Source of the DNA: Daphnia carinata
Lineage: Eukaryota; Arthropoda; Branchiopoda; Diplostraca; Daphniidae
DNA: 64,000 bases
NCBI RefSeq assembly: GCF_022539665.2
Contig: NC_081338.1
Span: forward strand, 7,800,446 to 7,864,445
Reading direction: 5' to 3'
Part shown: piece after piece, positions 27,762-40,515 of the stretch
Layout of the letters: each line of letters opens with the position of its first letter
Position numbering within the stretch: the first letter of the stretch is position 1
The notes under the pieces: generated by a model
Databases searched by the model: none
Seen by the model: the letters and a program-made list of their open reading frames with translations, nothing else
Told to the model about the DNA's origin: nothing
Program-made: the position numbers and the translations under genes

Positions 27762-28363
27762 AATCGGCAACGAGCCATTAAATGTGCTTAATATAATTTA
27801 AAAAAAAGGGCGCACTATTACTATTCAAAGATACTGGCAAAAGGGTGCACTTCTTCCTAATAAATTTAAATACCAGAGGCAACTAGTTTTCTTTTTTATA
27901 CTAGCATAATTAGTGGAAAATTGTACAGCTTGGGCTAACGTGGATAAAGCAGCAGAATGGTGTGGTAGGAAGAACAAGACGGTAGATGGTCAAGACAATC
28001 GCGCTTGTTAGCCATTATTTCCTTCTGGTTACTTGAACTATTGGTGAGTAACAGAGGTTTCGTTATATGTATAATATGTCACGGAAATCCTGCGTTTTGA
28101 CTTGGGGATATCTAACCAAATTGTAATTATTGATAGATGTTTGTGCGTTTCTTTTTTTTCCACAAACGTCAGAAAATGTCGTTTCATTTTCTCCCTCCAG
28201 GTGGCGTCAACACGTGGTTGCTTCCATATTCGTCTGCTTTGGTCGAGGCATAAGCAAGACACGAGTTTTTGTTTAACTCATTTGAGTGACTTAACAAATC
28301 TTAGGTTTAAAACTACACAACTTTTTTAGCTTTTCACAGGCTCAAAGAAAAAATAACATTAGG
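27762..28363. other. Spacer between DCTN4 and the RRM gene
   Basis: Apart from the DCTN4 3' UTR and polyadenylation signal, it holds the likely 5' UTR of the next gene. The pyrimidine tract with CAG at about 28338 may be the acceptor of a non-coding first exon. No coding exon is evident. Confidence 0.45.
27859..27864 (+). other. Polyadenylation signal of DCTN4
   Basis: An AATAAA hexamer lies about 100 nt after the DCTN4 stop codon. Confidence 0.6.
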
Positions 28364-29209
28364 ATGACGTCAGTGCCCGTGGAGAAGTCTAAATCCTCTG
28401 CTCCTTTAAAATCCAAGAAAAAAGCTGTTAGTAAAACCTCCAAACAATGTGTCAAGAATAAGGATAATTGTATATTGATTCGCTATCGCCACCGCAAACT
28501 TCCAAGTCGTGACGAGATCCGTTTGCTGCATCCGAATATCATAGATGTACGAACTCCAAGACAGAAAACCGCTAAGTACGAAAATTCTAGAATTGTATAT
28601 TTTGTAAACACAAACATAACAGTTCTGTGAAGGTTTTGTCAATTAGAATTTGAAAGCAAAGAGGCAGCTATTGATGCCCTGAGAAAATTAAGGAAAACAC
28701 AAACAGAAGAATTAGCACTTATCCAGTACCTTGGGAAGAAGACACCAAGTAAGCCTCCAACGAAGGAAGAAAATCAATCTGAAAGCAATACTTCAGATGA
28801 TTACTGTGAAGAGGAAACTTCAGTTACAGCAGAAGAAGTTTTAGAGGACTCTGAAGAGCTTCTGCGATGCCCATGGTAATGCTTGATTAATTAATTTTCA
28901 TTTATCACATATTAACCTTTTTATGTGCAGTCTCCTTGTTAGTGGCTTGCCAGATATTGCTGTTACAGAAGTTATCAAGAGTCTTTACCCGACAAACACC
29001 AAAGTAGAAATTGGTGAAAAAAAGCTCAATGGAAAGAGGTAGGTGTTTGAAATATTTCCCGTGATTTAAAGCTTGTTTCTCAATACTATGACTTTCTTAG
29101 ATATGCACTAGTTCACTTTGGGTCAACCGAAGAAGCTGTGCGGGTTATGGAGGCATCGAAAGACGTGAGCGTCAACGGAGAAAGGTTAATGGTCAAATTC
29201 CACAAATGA
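28364..29209 (+). CDS. Small RRM-domain RNA-binding protein
   Basis: Predicted 215-residue protein from four exons: 28364-28575, 28657-28875, 28931-29038 and 29101-29209. The N-terminus is Lys/Ser-rich and basic. It is followed by a segment with EAAIDALRKLRK that resembles the end of a first, degenerate RRM. An acidic Glu/Ser linker follows, then one RRM with RNP2-like CLLVSGLP, RNP1-like KRYALVHFGSTEEA and final VNGERLMVKFHK. The protein ends immediately after the RRM. The acceptor of exon 2 is uncertain: the better-looking AG at 28645-28646 breaks the frame, while the one used keeps it. No orthologue name is secure. Nuclear or nucleolar RNA binding is a family-level inference only. Confidence 0.8.
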
Positions 29210-30656
29210 AATTGTGCGTCTGCTGAGAGAATGTCTTGCCTTTCCCCGTCATTCTTGGAATACACTTAAACTGCATAAGTGCATTTTCCGTTCCATAACA
29301 TTCGAAATTCCCAAGAACTCTTGCGATATGGAGGTCATGAAAACTTGAGTCGAAGGGGTCGAGAGTAAAAGAAAAAGGGAAAAATCTACGCTTCCTGGAA
29401 AAGTTGTTTACAAGTGCGCACAAATATTTACTCGGTGCCAAAAACGAGAGCGAATAGGGGCGTGAAGCACATCTATTCACTTCACTTTGAGATTTCTCGC
29501 GCGGGTGTGTATGCTAGATAGAGATCCCTGGAATGCGAGTCTTGAAGCCGGAAATAACCTGGTACCTAGACCAGTGCAATTGTTATCACCATAGTCAACC
29601 CCAATATCATTCTTAGTTGGCCATGAGAATGTTGACTGGGATAAACAAAAAGTCCCTGAAAATAGGAAAATATGATAATTAGAGATTTGTAAATAAATCG
29701 CCTAAAGAATTCGGGAGGCGATTCATGGAAATAAAAGATAGGCATCCATGTCAACCAACTTGCAGCCGAATTGGAGAGCTTGCCATTCCACCGACATTTT
29801 AGTTTCCCAACATAGAAATGAAAGGAAAACCTTCGGCTATAAAATAAAAACTAAGTAAGCCGATACTACAATCGATTGTCATATAGTTGCGCGTACTCAA
29901 AACAAGTATGCACCCTGAGATAAGATTGGTAGAAAGATGCTTTAGCATGGTTACCAACAGAAAGACAGCGCTTATACTCTTACACAAAAGTAAATGATCG
30001 AATGTTAGAATTCATTTTTAGTCTGCCATAGTTCCTTGCTTTCTCTGTGAGTAGGGCTCCTGTACTTACACACGAAATAACAGCATTGACGCACCAGCAA
30101 AAAAAATTCTAGTCCGCTGTTGTTTCCCAGCCTTAGGGTGGTGTTCATATCCAGAGGCAAAGCCAACATTCCACAGACATTTCTAATTTCATTCCAACAC
30201 AAGTCGGTCGCGCTATTCTTGGTTTTACGATATATTTTTAGAGAAGCCGTGATATATTGACGTGCGTAATAAAGAAAGCTGTCTCAGAAGATTAAAAATA
30301 AAAAAATGGAATCAAATGGCAAGAGTGCCATCTGTTGGCTAAAGAGAACAAGTTTTTTTATTTCCACGGCCAATCAAGGCCACAACAGGCAGCATGGTGC
30401 AGTGGACTCACCACTGTGAGTTTAACGAAATATTGTAGTTACTTATGAACTGCCGTAGGGTAAGGTCGTTCCATTCGTCGTGTTTCAAGTGTTCTTGTTG
30501 TGTTGCAGTTTGCCCTGTTTATTTGTTCCTGTGTGTTTAACGATTACAAATGTTTTCGTTCACATCGTCGTTGGTGGTATTCCTTTTCTAGTCAGGATGA
30601 ATCGGGTTTTAAGTTAACTTGATTTAAACTGACTAAGTTAAATTTGAAAATAACGG
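29210..30656. other. Spacer with 5' region of the next gene
   Basis: Contains the 3' flank of the RRM gene, the doubtful minus-strand ORF cluster described separately (29566-30202), and the presumed promoter and 5' UTR of the gene starting at 30657. No RNA gene was recognised. Confidence 0.4.
29566..30202 (-). pseudogene. Possible decayed multi-pass membrane protein fragment
   Basis: Three short minus-strand frames lie in a row. 30202-30005 ends at a plausible GT donor. 29987-29799 contains a hydrophobic stretch (SIGLLSFYFIAEGFPFISML). The third is 29754-29566. Between them, reading continues with stops (for example after DMDAYLLFP near 29730). The pattern of hydrophobic segments, short introns and conserved-looking Cys recalls chemoreceptors of the gustatory type, but I cannot match a family motif. 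It may be random AT-rich sequence. Confidence 0.25.
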
Positions 30657-32100
30657 ATGCCGGATAACGTGTCTGTCAGTGTGGATCAGCCGAACAGAAA
30701 TCAGCATTCCATCATGGCCACATTTGGTGAGTAGTGACATTTTTGCTTGATCGTTTCCTACAGGTTACAATCGTCCATTCTTTGTTTGTGTCTGATACGA
30801 TTGTTTTTTTGTGATTACGTACAGATAACCCTTCGTACTTCACCATATCTGGTCAGTCGCCGGTCGCCACAGCCACATCACCTACCGATGTCGTCGAGTC
30901 GATTGTAGCCAAACCAAAACGATTCAAGAGTTGGTTCAAACTGCCCAAGAGACCTTTTCGATCTAAGATAGCGTTAAATCAAGCCGAAAATGCCGAAAGA
31001 ATGCCAGAAAATTCCCCGCTCCCCTGTGCTTCTCCTGAACCCGAAACTCAGAACAATCCCAATGATTTTGCTCACAGTGACGTCGTTTATTATAATTTTT
31101 GCCCGACGGCACAAGAAACTGTGGCTTCTGCAGATGTTAACAACGATGACGACGTCTTTAGTGACACATCCACCATCAAAGGGAACGGATCGACACGTAC
31201 ACTCAGTCGACGAAGACATTCTTTGGGTTCATGGTTTCGTTCATCGTTAGCCGCCGTTCGCAAACACAACATGGGTTCGTCAACTGCTTCTGGATTGGAA
31301 TCTCACGGAACTGCTATCGAACCAGCCGAAAGACCGTCTACTTCGTCAGAACGGGCGCTGTTGGCCCGAAACGTCTCTACATCCGCCAACTGTGTTTCTT
31401 CAGCGTTAGTCTATACAATTCCATTGCTTTGAACACGACGACATACAGAGTAAACATTTTTTATTTTGGCAATTCCTGTAGGTCTGCTCGAGATGTTCGC
31501 ACGCCCGAGAGGGGACGGTCAACCGAAACAAAGCCGGGCAAACGAAGTCGATTACCCGTGGCGGTCAAAAGTCACGTCGAACTTCGAGCACGTGCCCGTT
31601 ATGCCCGTCAGGAGAAACTGGTGCGTGACAACAAAGCCGTTTCCACGTCCAGAATCCCGCGTGCCGTCCAGTCTCCTCATCACCGACACCAAACGGCTAG
31701 TCTCGATCGCCGTTATACAAAGAGCACTGAAGTTTTGGCTTCTAAACCCGACGACGTGACTTCACCAACGGCTCAGAAGCCGATGGCTCCGACGGCGACG
31801 GCTACCGAGCAGTTGGAGGCGGAAGACTCGTTCCAGCAAAGAGAAGATTCTTGTTCTACAAGGAGAAAGAGCATTTCTTCGACGACAAGTCGTCAAAGAT
31901 TTGTCCAGCGAAGTCGGACAATCGAGGATCGCCATCGTTCAAGTTGTTGCGGGAGAATGGCCGCCGCTGCGGCGTCGACATCGTCATCCCGTAGTGAACG
32001 ACGTCGCGCATCCTTCGACGCCGCCAGTCCTTCGTCTCACGCCCGGCGCCGATGTCAACGATGTCGCGACAAAGGTTCGTATATACATCAATTCCTGTGA
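30657..32100 (+). CDS. Uncharacterised basic Ser/Arg-rich protein
   Basis: Exons 30657-30726, 30825-31404 and 31482-32100 join in phase to 422 residues. The start MPDNVSVSVDQPNRNQ leads to NPSYFTISG, then a Lys-rich patch (KPKRFKSWFKLPKRPFRSK). After it come long Ser/Thr/Pro/Arg-rich low-complexity segments, with SRRRHSLGSWF as a possible basophilic kinase or 14-3-3-like site. No domain is recognised. The frame stops at 32100 and an AATAAA follows at 32182, which supports an independent gene. Alternatively a donor at 32074/32075 (AAAG then GTTCGT) is phase-compatible with the first TIR-coding exon at 35374, which would make this the N-terminus of the stumps-like adaptor. Function unknown. Confidence 0.6.
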
Positions 32101-35100
32101 GATCTTCGTCATTCCGTGACGACATTGCAGGAATCACGCGGGATTATTGACAGGAACACAAGTTTACGGTCCTGTTTTAAAAATAAAACTCGCCCACGAA
32201 GGGGTTTGGACTTTCATATACGCGGGGTAATTCGTTCGTTTCAACGTTTACGTTAACAGATTTTTTTCAATTTTAACTTAACATCTTTCGGGAAAATACT
32301 AGTCGACTGCGTTTATTGTTGTTATTATTTGGTCGCGGTCTTGAATCGCAACGATGTCGCGAATGGGTTTGTTAAAAGGTCCCTAACTTCGAGAGCCCCC
32401 TATGGAGACTCGACTAACGACTCTGCGTTCATCCCGTCTAAATATAAACGGGAGGGAAACGGAATTGTTAGAAAACAAGAGGGTAGATTCCCGGACTCTC
32501 GAAACTGTTGAAACAGTTTATTTCTTTTTATCTTTTTTTAAAAGAAATATTTATGTTGCGCCCTTTTTTTTTACATCATTTGATGGAGTATTCTCGTGTT
32601 TTCAATTGACGGCCTCTCAAAAGAGTCCGATTTTTGGGGGGAGAGGAAGAAAGACCTGTTGAGTTGTGTTTGACACTTGCAGACATGGTTCCTCCCACCG
32701 GGTTCACTGAATGGCATCCCTTCACCGCTATACCTATCTGAGAGGCCTTTGATCTATATGCGAAAGAAACAGAAAGGATTGGAGACAGGTCAAACTTGCG
32801 ATATCGATAGACCCCCCACCTACACATTCCGGCGTCCGTCTTTGCTTCGCCTCATTTTTATTTATTTATTTTTTTTTTCGAGGGGAGGAGGGCAGGGCAA
32901 TGGATTGGCAGTGGAGTACTTTGCTTTGTTCACCGATTTCCTTTTCGTCTTCATGTGGCCGCCATATTGCCAGATGGGGATCTCCCTACACAGTTGTAAA
33001 AAAACAAGGAAAGAAAACACTACGGCAAAGAGAAAGAAAGCCGTGGGGAGGAGAAATAATAAATGGACGGACACACAGACAAACGCGCTCCGCACACTTT
33101 TACCGAGAAGAAGGAGAAAGAATATTAATGAAGGGAAAACATTAGCTTACAGCCCTAGATGGATACGTCCGCGCCAAAGGTTCACATTCCATCCGGCGAT
33201 AGACTTGAGAGGTTTTTTTCTTTTTTTAGTTTTGATTTTCCAGCAAGGGATCTGGGAAAAAAAACACGCTTTCAATTGTTACTGAAAAGGATGAGATCAT
33301 GGGGGGTTGGGGGGGGGGGCACGAATGCGATGACCGATCTAAATATAAAGAAAAAGGTGGGCGTCAATCGGGTCAAACAGAACAAAAAAAAAGTCAAGAC
33401 AAGGGACTTTTGGACGAGATTCAACAGATCACTTGCGTTGAAATGGAAGCGTCGAACCGCCATCTTCAAGAATAGGGTTGTCTTTGTGTATCGAATGACA
33501 ACGGGTTGAATATTGTGTTTGCATTCGCAACCATTTGTTCTTACCACCATTTGCCTCCTCAACCGCAACAGCGTCCCCCCCCTCCCGCCCTAGTCTGACT
33601 GCGACATTTTGGCTCGACATTACGATCCCGCAGTTGACAGATCGGTTCGTGACGTCCGGATCGAGAGTATCACTTCTACTTTTTGTTTTGGCCAACACAA
33701 AAGCAGAAAAAAATGTGGACGAATGATTCTAATCCAAACGGTATTTCCACTTTTCCTTTTTAGATTCAATATTTTTTTTCTTTTTTTTTTTTAACGTTCC
33801 CTTAACTTTTTTTTATTGCTTAATGATTACGTTAAGTGTCGGGGCAGTAACTGGGCGTGGCACATCCAACGTCGTCGTTTCTCCCTCTCTTTTTCGTTTA
33901 TACGTGTGCAATATATTTTTTATTGTTTTGTTTTTCTTTTCGCTCTTGATCCGCATTCCATCCGCTATTTTGCACGACACCAAACGCTACGGTTTACGAC
34001 GTCTGCGTTACCGTCTATTTTTAAAAAGATGAATCGGAGTTTCCCTAGAACGTAAACACATTTCGTGAACAAAAACGGATCAAGACGGGGCAGTACAGAC
34101 ATCTGTTTTTCGATGTTGACCAATCTCTCCTTGTCCCCCGAGTTTGCTGCCCTACTTGATTCGTTTCGTTTGTCCAAAGCCTCTAAATAAGCGCAGCTTG
34201 TGTGGACGGCGTTAGACAAAAGGAGCGGAAGTCGTAGGCGAAGATGCTGCGTCTTCTCCCTCCTACGCTTTTTTTTCTCCCCATGATATCCGACACCACG
34301 TTCGCCCTTCTTTACTCGCCCGTCTCCCCCTCATTTCTCCTGCCGTCAACTTAGATTTTTATCTCCAAAGACAAAAAAAAAATTGTAAATGAAAAGCAGG
34401 CGTAGACTTGACACGATTGCTATCGATAAATGAGATGGACCTTTCCAGATTGGTTTAAACTTGAAAGAGTTTGCTTCGCGTTTTTGACAGCTTACCAATT
34501 GCAATGTCAACTGAATAACATTTTAAGATCTTACCCCACGATTTTAAATCAACTAGGATTGACAATAGAAAATTTTATTTCTATGAACTTGGAATTAATT
34601 TGATCTCGTAGAAAGGCTTATCGGATTTTTGTTGAAGGATATTCCCCCCCCCCCCCCACAGTTAACCGTTTGGAAGTGACAATCCTTTTGCTCCCATTCT
34701 TCAGCAATTTTCGTTTTTCTTGATATTTCTCAAGAAAAGGCCAGAAGTAAAACCAACATGCTCAGACATCGAAAAAAGATGTCAAGGAACTGGATTCGAA
34801 TTTCACGCCATCCGGTCCTCATCCAGAAGGTTAGCCTGGCTCTTGCCAGAGGCATGTGAAGAAGTGTAGCAGATTCTCAAGAGGCAAGCTGTCGGAAAAA
34901 AAATCCGTGAACCTTTTTTTTTTAAGCCATACCAGATCATCATTGGCTGTGTTTATGCTTTTGGGAAATGGCGGTACTGGCCGAAATACGTAAATTTCTG
35001 CCATATGCTGAATCCCGGTTTGTATGGTTCTGGTTTTGAACGAGATCGTGTAGTACATGTACATATTACGTCAAAAGAGGCTTGACGTGTTCGAAACAGA

Positions 35101-35373
35101 CGAGACCAACTTGGACGAGACTAGTATGAACATCCGGCCTATCGTCGCGTGATGGATGCCTTGCTCCTTATGTTCGAGGGGCAAAAATAACAGGTTCAAC
35201 CATGCGTTCCTCTTCCTCTCGAAACCAATCCGACTGAGAAAAACAGATGATTGACTTGGCCTTTTTTTCTACCGGAGACGACTCATTTGAGGCTTGACGT
35301 GATCTCGGCGAAAATTGGGAAATTCTATTCATTTTGAATTTTTTTTTGTGTTTCGTTCTGTCCATCAAAATAG
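32101..35373. other. Non-coding stretch, spacer or long intron
   Basis: No supported exon in 3.3 kb. It contains poly-T and poly-C/G runs (around 32870, 33310, 33780 and 34650). Many short open frames on both strands lack domains. One short + strand stretch at 35050-35150 (LDVFETDETNLDETS) could be an exon of the downstream gene, but its splice sites are weak. The stretch is either intergenic or a long first intron of the stumps-like gene. Confidence 0.5.
32182..32187 (+). other. Candidate polyadenylation signal
   Basis: AATAAA about 80 nt beyond the in-frame stop at 32098-32100. It fits an mRNA ending here rather than splicing on to 35374. Confidence 0.45.
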
Positions 35374-38300
35374 CCGAACCAATCACAGCCGAAAAAGTTG
35401 ATGTCGTCATCATCTTCAGCAAGAATTGCGTCGTGGCCTTCCAGTGGGTCTCATACTTAACTGGAATTCTCAGTAAAATTTTCAGCTGCAGCGATCGATC
35501 AGCTACACGGTAAATATGAATTTTCATTCATTGATTTCATGCAATCCCATGTCGTTGTTAACAACGCACATGAAGCATATCAATAAATGAACTAAAATGT
35601 TATTTTTAGGGTAACTACGCGCGATGTGGAAAGCCTAGTGGATAGCAGATCCATTTCGCCAAGAGAGCGGCGCCCCCGGCCAGTCAATCCGAATTCAGCT
35701 AAATGGCAGAATAACGAATATCAAAACGTGATGGCAGAAGAACATTCGGATGCAGAAAGAAATGCTCGTCAACACGCCCTACGTAGAACGGTGACCAACG
35801 CTTCCTTACAGATAGTTCTGTTATCAAAGGCACTGCTCAATCATGTCGAATTACACGCCAACGATCCATTGGGCACCATTTTGCGCTATGAACGGGTTCT
35901 CGGGCTATTTCTCGGGGTCGATGAAAACAAAGATATAATGCCACTACATCGAACAGGTAACTTATTTCATAATGGAACACTTTAGAGCCAGATGTTCTCA
36001 TCGATTTTTTTTGTTTTTAAATCTCCGTCAGCTCTGTGTTCGTTTGATTTCTGGCCAAAAATCACCATGATGGATCAAGATATGAAATCTGTTACCGAGT
36101 TTGGAAAGAGGGCGCAAGAAATTCTCGGCCGTTCTCAGCCAGTTGACCTCGTAGAACGGGCCCGTTTCAAAATCACACCCAAAAAACTGCGACCGGTAAT
36201 CCATTTCATATTACATACGGTGTAATCAATTCGAAAGATCGAGATTTAAATCTCAACGGTCAAAACGGGACCGTTAAATGAGCTTTTGAAATGAACTACG
36301 CCAACTACTCGAGGGTAAAAACTGTTCCCGAGATCCTCTATTCATGGCTGTAATACGAATCTCTCGGGCCGTTTCACCCTCCTTTCTATCATACCCATCC
36401 TCTCGGTTGCTCGTTTGGAAATTTTCCCCCATTGATCGCATGTGGGAAATTGTAACACGAGACTTCGTACTCGAAAACATTTTTTTTTTTTCATTTGCTA
36501 TTTGTTTTGTTATGCAGTTCGTAAGTGTGTCAACGATGATCCCTTCCTTTTAAATAAATTCCTTGTTCCTTTTTATCTTCAGGGTGAAGAACGGGTAACG
36601 TTAATTCTGCTGGAAACCACAGAAAATATACATATTCTGTCCTCCATTTATGTGGGCATTGATTCGAAAAAATCGATCCGCATCGACCAATCTTCGTGGA
36701 TCAATCCATATGTGGTTAAGTTCAACATGCCTAGTAAGTTTTAAGCCATTTCTATTTTCCTTCAAGTTGTTGACATTTTTGTTTCCAGCAATATGGTCTC
36801 TTTTTTTAAACGGGCTATGTGTTACTGTGACCCTCGTCTTCCTCGGCTCTGTTTACGCTCCGTTCTATTGTCTGCTGTTTGGGGAACTTATCACTTTTTT
36901 TGTTGTTGGATTTGAAAGTGCAGATAATTTTTTTTACTGATATGTTTCATTTTCTGTTTCTTTATCTGCAGTTAAGAAAAAAAAATTCCGTTATCTTATT
37001 CTCTTTAATTTATTTTTTTTAAACCAAGGAACGTTTCTCGAGCGCGGAATCATAGTCAAAGTCGAGTTAAAAGTCGGAAATGTTTCATGGGGTGTTCGTG
37101 ACCTGAAGTGCCAAAGCAAATTGGGTGAAATAGCGGTATTGCTTTCCAAACACCAGCTGATGGAATCTCCCACTGACATTATGTGTCAGGTAAACTATTT
37201 TTAAATTTAAAGAAAGTTGATAGTATGAAATTTAACATATATTTTTTTTTCTCCAGGCCTTAAACATCAGCCCAGTTGATAATGAAGAGCTGGACAGAGT
37301 ATTGTCTAATAGCCTAGACAAAGCCAAGGTGGTTACTACGCCTTTTGCTCTAAACCAACCGGATGACGAACACAGTAAGGCAAATTATTCATTTTCATAT
37401 TTTTTACTGGATTTGAATACATGTATTTCTTTTGAAGGAGAAGAAGAATATCCCACTCTGCTCCACTTCGCGGCACGTTACGGTCTGAAAAATTTGACGT
37501 GGGAATTGCTGGAGTGTCTTGGTTCCATACAGGCTTTATATGTCCGTAATCGTGACGGTTGCACTGCTCTTCAATTGGCGGAAATGAACGGTCACGAAGC
37601 CATCGTCAATTGCTTGAACAGCTTCCTCGAAGCAGTGGTGGGTTTAACTTTAAGGCGAATAGTTCACAATTTTCCTGGCTCAAATCACATGATAATGATT
37701 CGTGTAGGAAGCGGATAAAGCAGATTCCGATAAGAAAGACAGCAGATCGGACTATGTGCCAATGGATCGTAAGTTCTTGACTATTGAAAATACAGCTTGG
37801 GCATTTACATAAACTCCTTGGTTTATTGCAAATATCATTTCAGATTCCAGGAAAATCGACGAAAGTGAAATCGGTGACTACGATTGTTTGCCCAAACCAA
37901 AACCTGTCCGCCCTTCTGTTCCTGGTATACCTATATTTGAGATTTGTGGAGGGAAAAAAAATCAATTAATCTTAAATTCTACTTGCAGATCACGCAGAAG
38001 AAGATTCTTTAGAACACGAAAATGATCTCGAGAACGAATATGTAGTCGTTTTGTCGAGTAAAGCTCTGTTTTTTTTTCAAAAAAAAATATGGAATTATCT
38101 GTAATTGTTTCGGTTTTCAACAGATGCCTCAATGCACAGAATCCATGAAGGGCCAGAGATAGAACGAAGTGCTGTTGAGGAACGTGTAAATTTAGCGACG
38201 TCTGGAACAGTGTCAAGTTTGAAGCAAATTAAGATGAAAGAGGAACAACGACAAATACTGCCTCTAGAAGACAGTAGTGCCAGCGATACGCTACAAGGTA

Positions 38301-39765
38301 GTACAAAGTTGTGATCTAATTTTGAACGAAGTTTCCAATGTTGATGTTGTGCGTTCCAGCCGAAGAAGCGTCTTGCAGTGCCGTGAAATCAACTACTTGC
38401 CAGCCGCCTGCATTCGCCGCAGAACTTACTGCCGCAGTTGCGGCATCTCGTGCATCAAGTCCATTGTCCAGTAATTAGTTTTTTTTATCGTTGCATCCGT
38501 TGATTTAATCAAAAATGTATATCTGTTTTTAGATTGGTCATCGTCAGATCGTTCGAGTGTAACAAGCCAAGTGAGTCGCGATAGCGGCACTCACTTTGAA
38601 TCTTCCGAAGAAAAAAAAGTATTCAGAAAATTGTTATTGGTTGAATACAATGAGTCTATCTAATTTTTATTACAGGTGCCGCCTAACATGCATTGTGACT
38701 ATGACGTACTTCCATCAACAAAGTTACTAATGCCACACCTTGTAATGCCAAACTACGTTGTTCCGCCTCCGCCGAGGCCAGTGAACGGGAAAAACTTGGA
38801 AAATAGAGAAAATGAGCTTGATGTTCCTAGTCATACCCCACTGAAGAGGTGTTCGTCTCCCATACCGCCACCACGTCCTCCTATGGAGTTTCGAAATCCA
38901 TTTGAAACTATTGAACTTAACCCACGAACCAATCAGGTATTTAGACAATCTTTTAAATCTGTGCAAATTATTTAACAAAACAAAAAAAAAACGCAACACT
39001 AGGCCGTGTTAGGAGAAGATCTTGGTTTAATAATACCGAACGAAGAACCCGAGTTCATGGAACAACCTCCTATATTGTTACCTACGCATTTAAAAAATAA
39101 AGGCGCTAGTCAGGCTAATGAAGAAGAATCCGTTTACATGGAGATGACCCCAAGGTACAGCTACACAACAAACGACAGCTGAGGTTAATTGTTTAAACTT
39201 AACTTTATCAAATTTCGTCATAGATCTGCCAGAAAGTGCATATTAGATGACATTAACGCTGACGGGTATGCACTCTGTTTTATTTTTCTGTTAAGCTAAA
39301 AATGGTGAAATAGTCAAACAATATTACTCTGCAGTTCTTTTCTTAGCAGTACTGTTACAGAGGAAGACAACTACATCACACCAGCGGAATTGAACATGCC
39401 TGCAAGTTATTTGGCTAGTACTGCCCCTCGCAGCAGAGGACATGGTATTGTGCAGCAAGTAACGTTTCAAGCAACAAAAAGTATTTCACACTCTGACAAT
39501 CAGCTTCTGGCAAGCAATCGTACGTACATTAGCTTATTTTACACAGAATGTGGCCCGTTACTGAACGTGTCTTAATTCAAACCATATATCAGACACCACA
39601 TTATCAGATTGGTACTCGGACCCGTTTTTGGCTCTACCGTTACCTACGCCAATATCTGCACTGCAGCGTCGTGACGCAAAAAGGATTCCCCAAGTTCCAC
39701 CTCGATCAACGAAACCGACTCCTAGTCCGCGTTGCAGTCCAAAATCCAACAGACGCCAGATCTAA
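35374..39765 (+). CDS. stumps: Stumps/Dof-BCAP-BANK family adaptor (TIR, DBB, ankyrin)
   Basis: Cytoplasmic docking protein acting downstream of FGF receptors in flies and of B-cell receptor/PI3K in vertebrates. Exons in phase: 35374-35509, 35610-35956, 36032-36195, 36583-36733, 37029-37189, 37257-37374, 37438-37637, 37708-37768, 37844-37924, 37989-38057, 38124-38297, 38360-38470, 38533-38618, 38676-38936, 39003-39154, 39224-39265, 39347-39519 and 39593-39765, about 886 residues. A TIR-like fold (VDVVIIFSKN, VTTRDVESL, ASLQIVLLSKALL, LRYERVLGLFLGV) is followed by the DBB domain (36032-37374). Ankyrin-like repeats follow (TLLHFAARYGLKNLTWELLE, GCTALQLAEMNGHEAIVNCL), then a disordered tail. Tyrosine motifs: YQNV (Grb2-type), YVPM and YMEM (YxxM, PI3K p85 type), EYVVVL, YDVL and YITP. 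A Pro-rich segment lies near 38760-38890. The true N-terminus is not settled; upstream exons may be at 30657-32074. The first exon's acceptor is inferred. Confidence 0.87.
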
Positions 39766-40409
39766 ACAATGTACATTTATGTTGAAAAGCTGATCCGTTT
39801 TCCGTTTAACGAGAATCTTCATGGGGACAACTAACTGTTTTTTCTCCTCAATTTCCGTTCGTCATGTTTGATTGATTTTCTTTTGGTTGCCACGTTTTAG
39901 TTATCCAACAGCGTGCACCGAAATTGTTATGTATCTAGTCTTATGTATCGCAGTGGATGCAGCAAAATTTTTAAAGTTGGCTATTTAAAAAATGGTAGTT
40001 TATCTCATTTTCATAATCCGTCTGATTTGGATTATGGCGCAATAGTTGGGAAGAAGTCAACTAATGTTGCTGCGTATCGTTTCGTGAGAAACTTACGCAA
40101 ACTCTCATTGTTTGTCTATATTTATCAAAGTTCAGTTTCTTCAGTATGATGGCTGTCATTTGCTCTATTCAATACATCGAAGAGTACGTATCGTACCATT
40201 CTTTTCGAGAGAGGCAAAGTGTATATTGTTACGACTCAGTCCCATTAATTGTCTTTATTATTTAGAACATAAGTCTTTAAACAGATATTTCTAGATTACA
40301 TTAAGTTAGAAACAAAAGGCGAGTATAATCGGACGTCTTTACCAACGTACTAATCTATTACCCTTGGTGTTCTGTACCACGAACAGGTACAACCAAGTAA
40401 CAATACCCA

Positions 40410-40515
40410 GATCGTCTGTACCAACGACATAAATACCCGGACGATCTGTACACTAACATAACACTACATGTTTCACCAGACCGTTCGTACCAACCATATA
40501 AATACCCGGACGGTC
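40410..40515. repeat. Two 37-nt hairpins with near-identical loops
   Basis: Hairpin 1 pairs GATCGT (40410-40415) with ACGATC (40441-40446). Hairpin 2 pairs GACCGT (40479-40484) with ACGGTC (40510-40515). The 25-nt loops share CGTACCAAC/TGTACCAAC and ATAAATACCCGG. The unit repeats with a spacing of 69 bp. The stem difference is compensatory (an A-T pair replaced by a G-C pair). It lies about 650 bp after the stumps stop codon, possibly in its 3' UTR. Confidence 0.6.
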
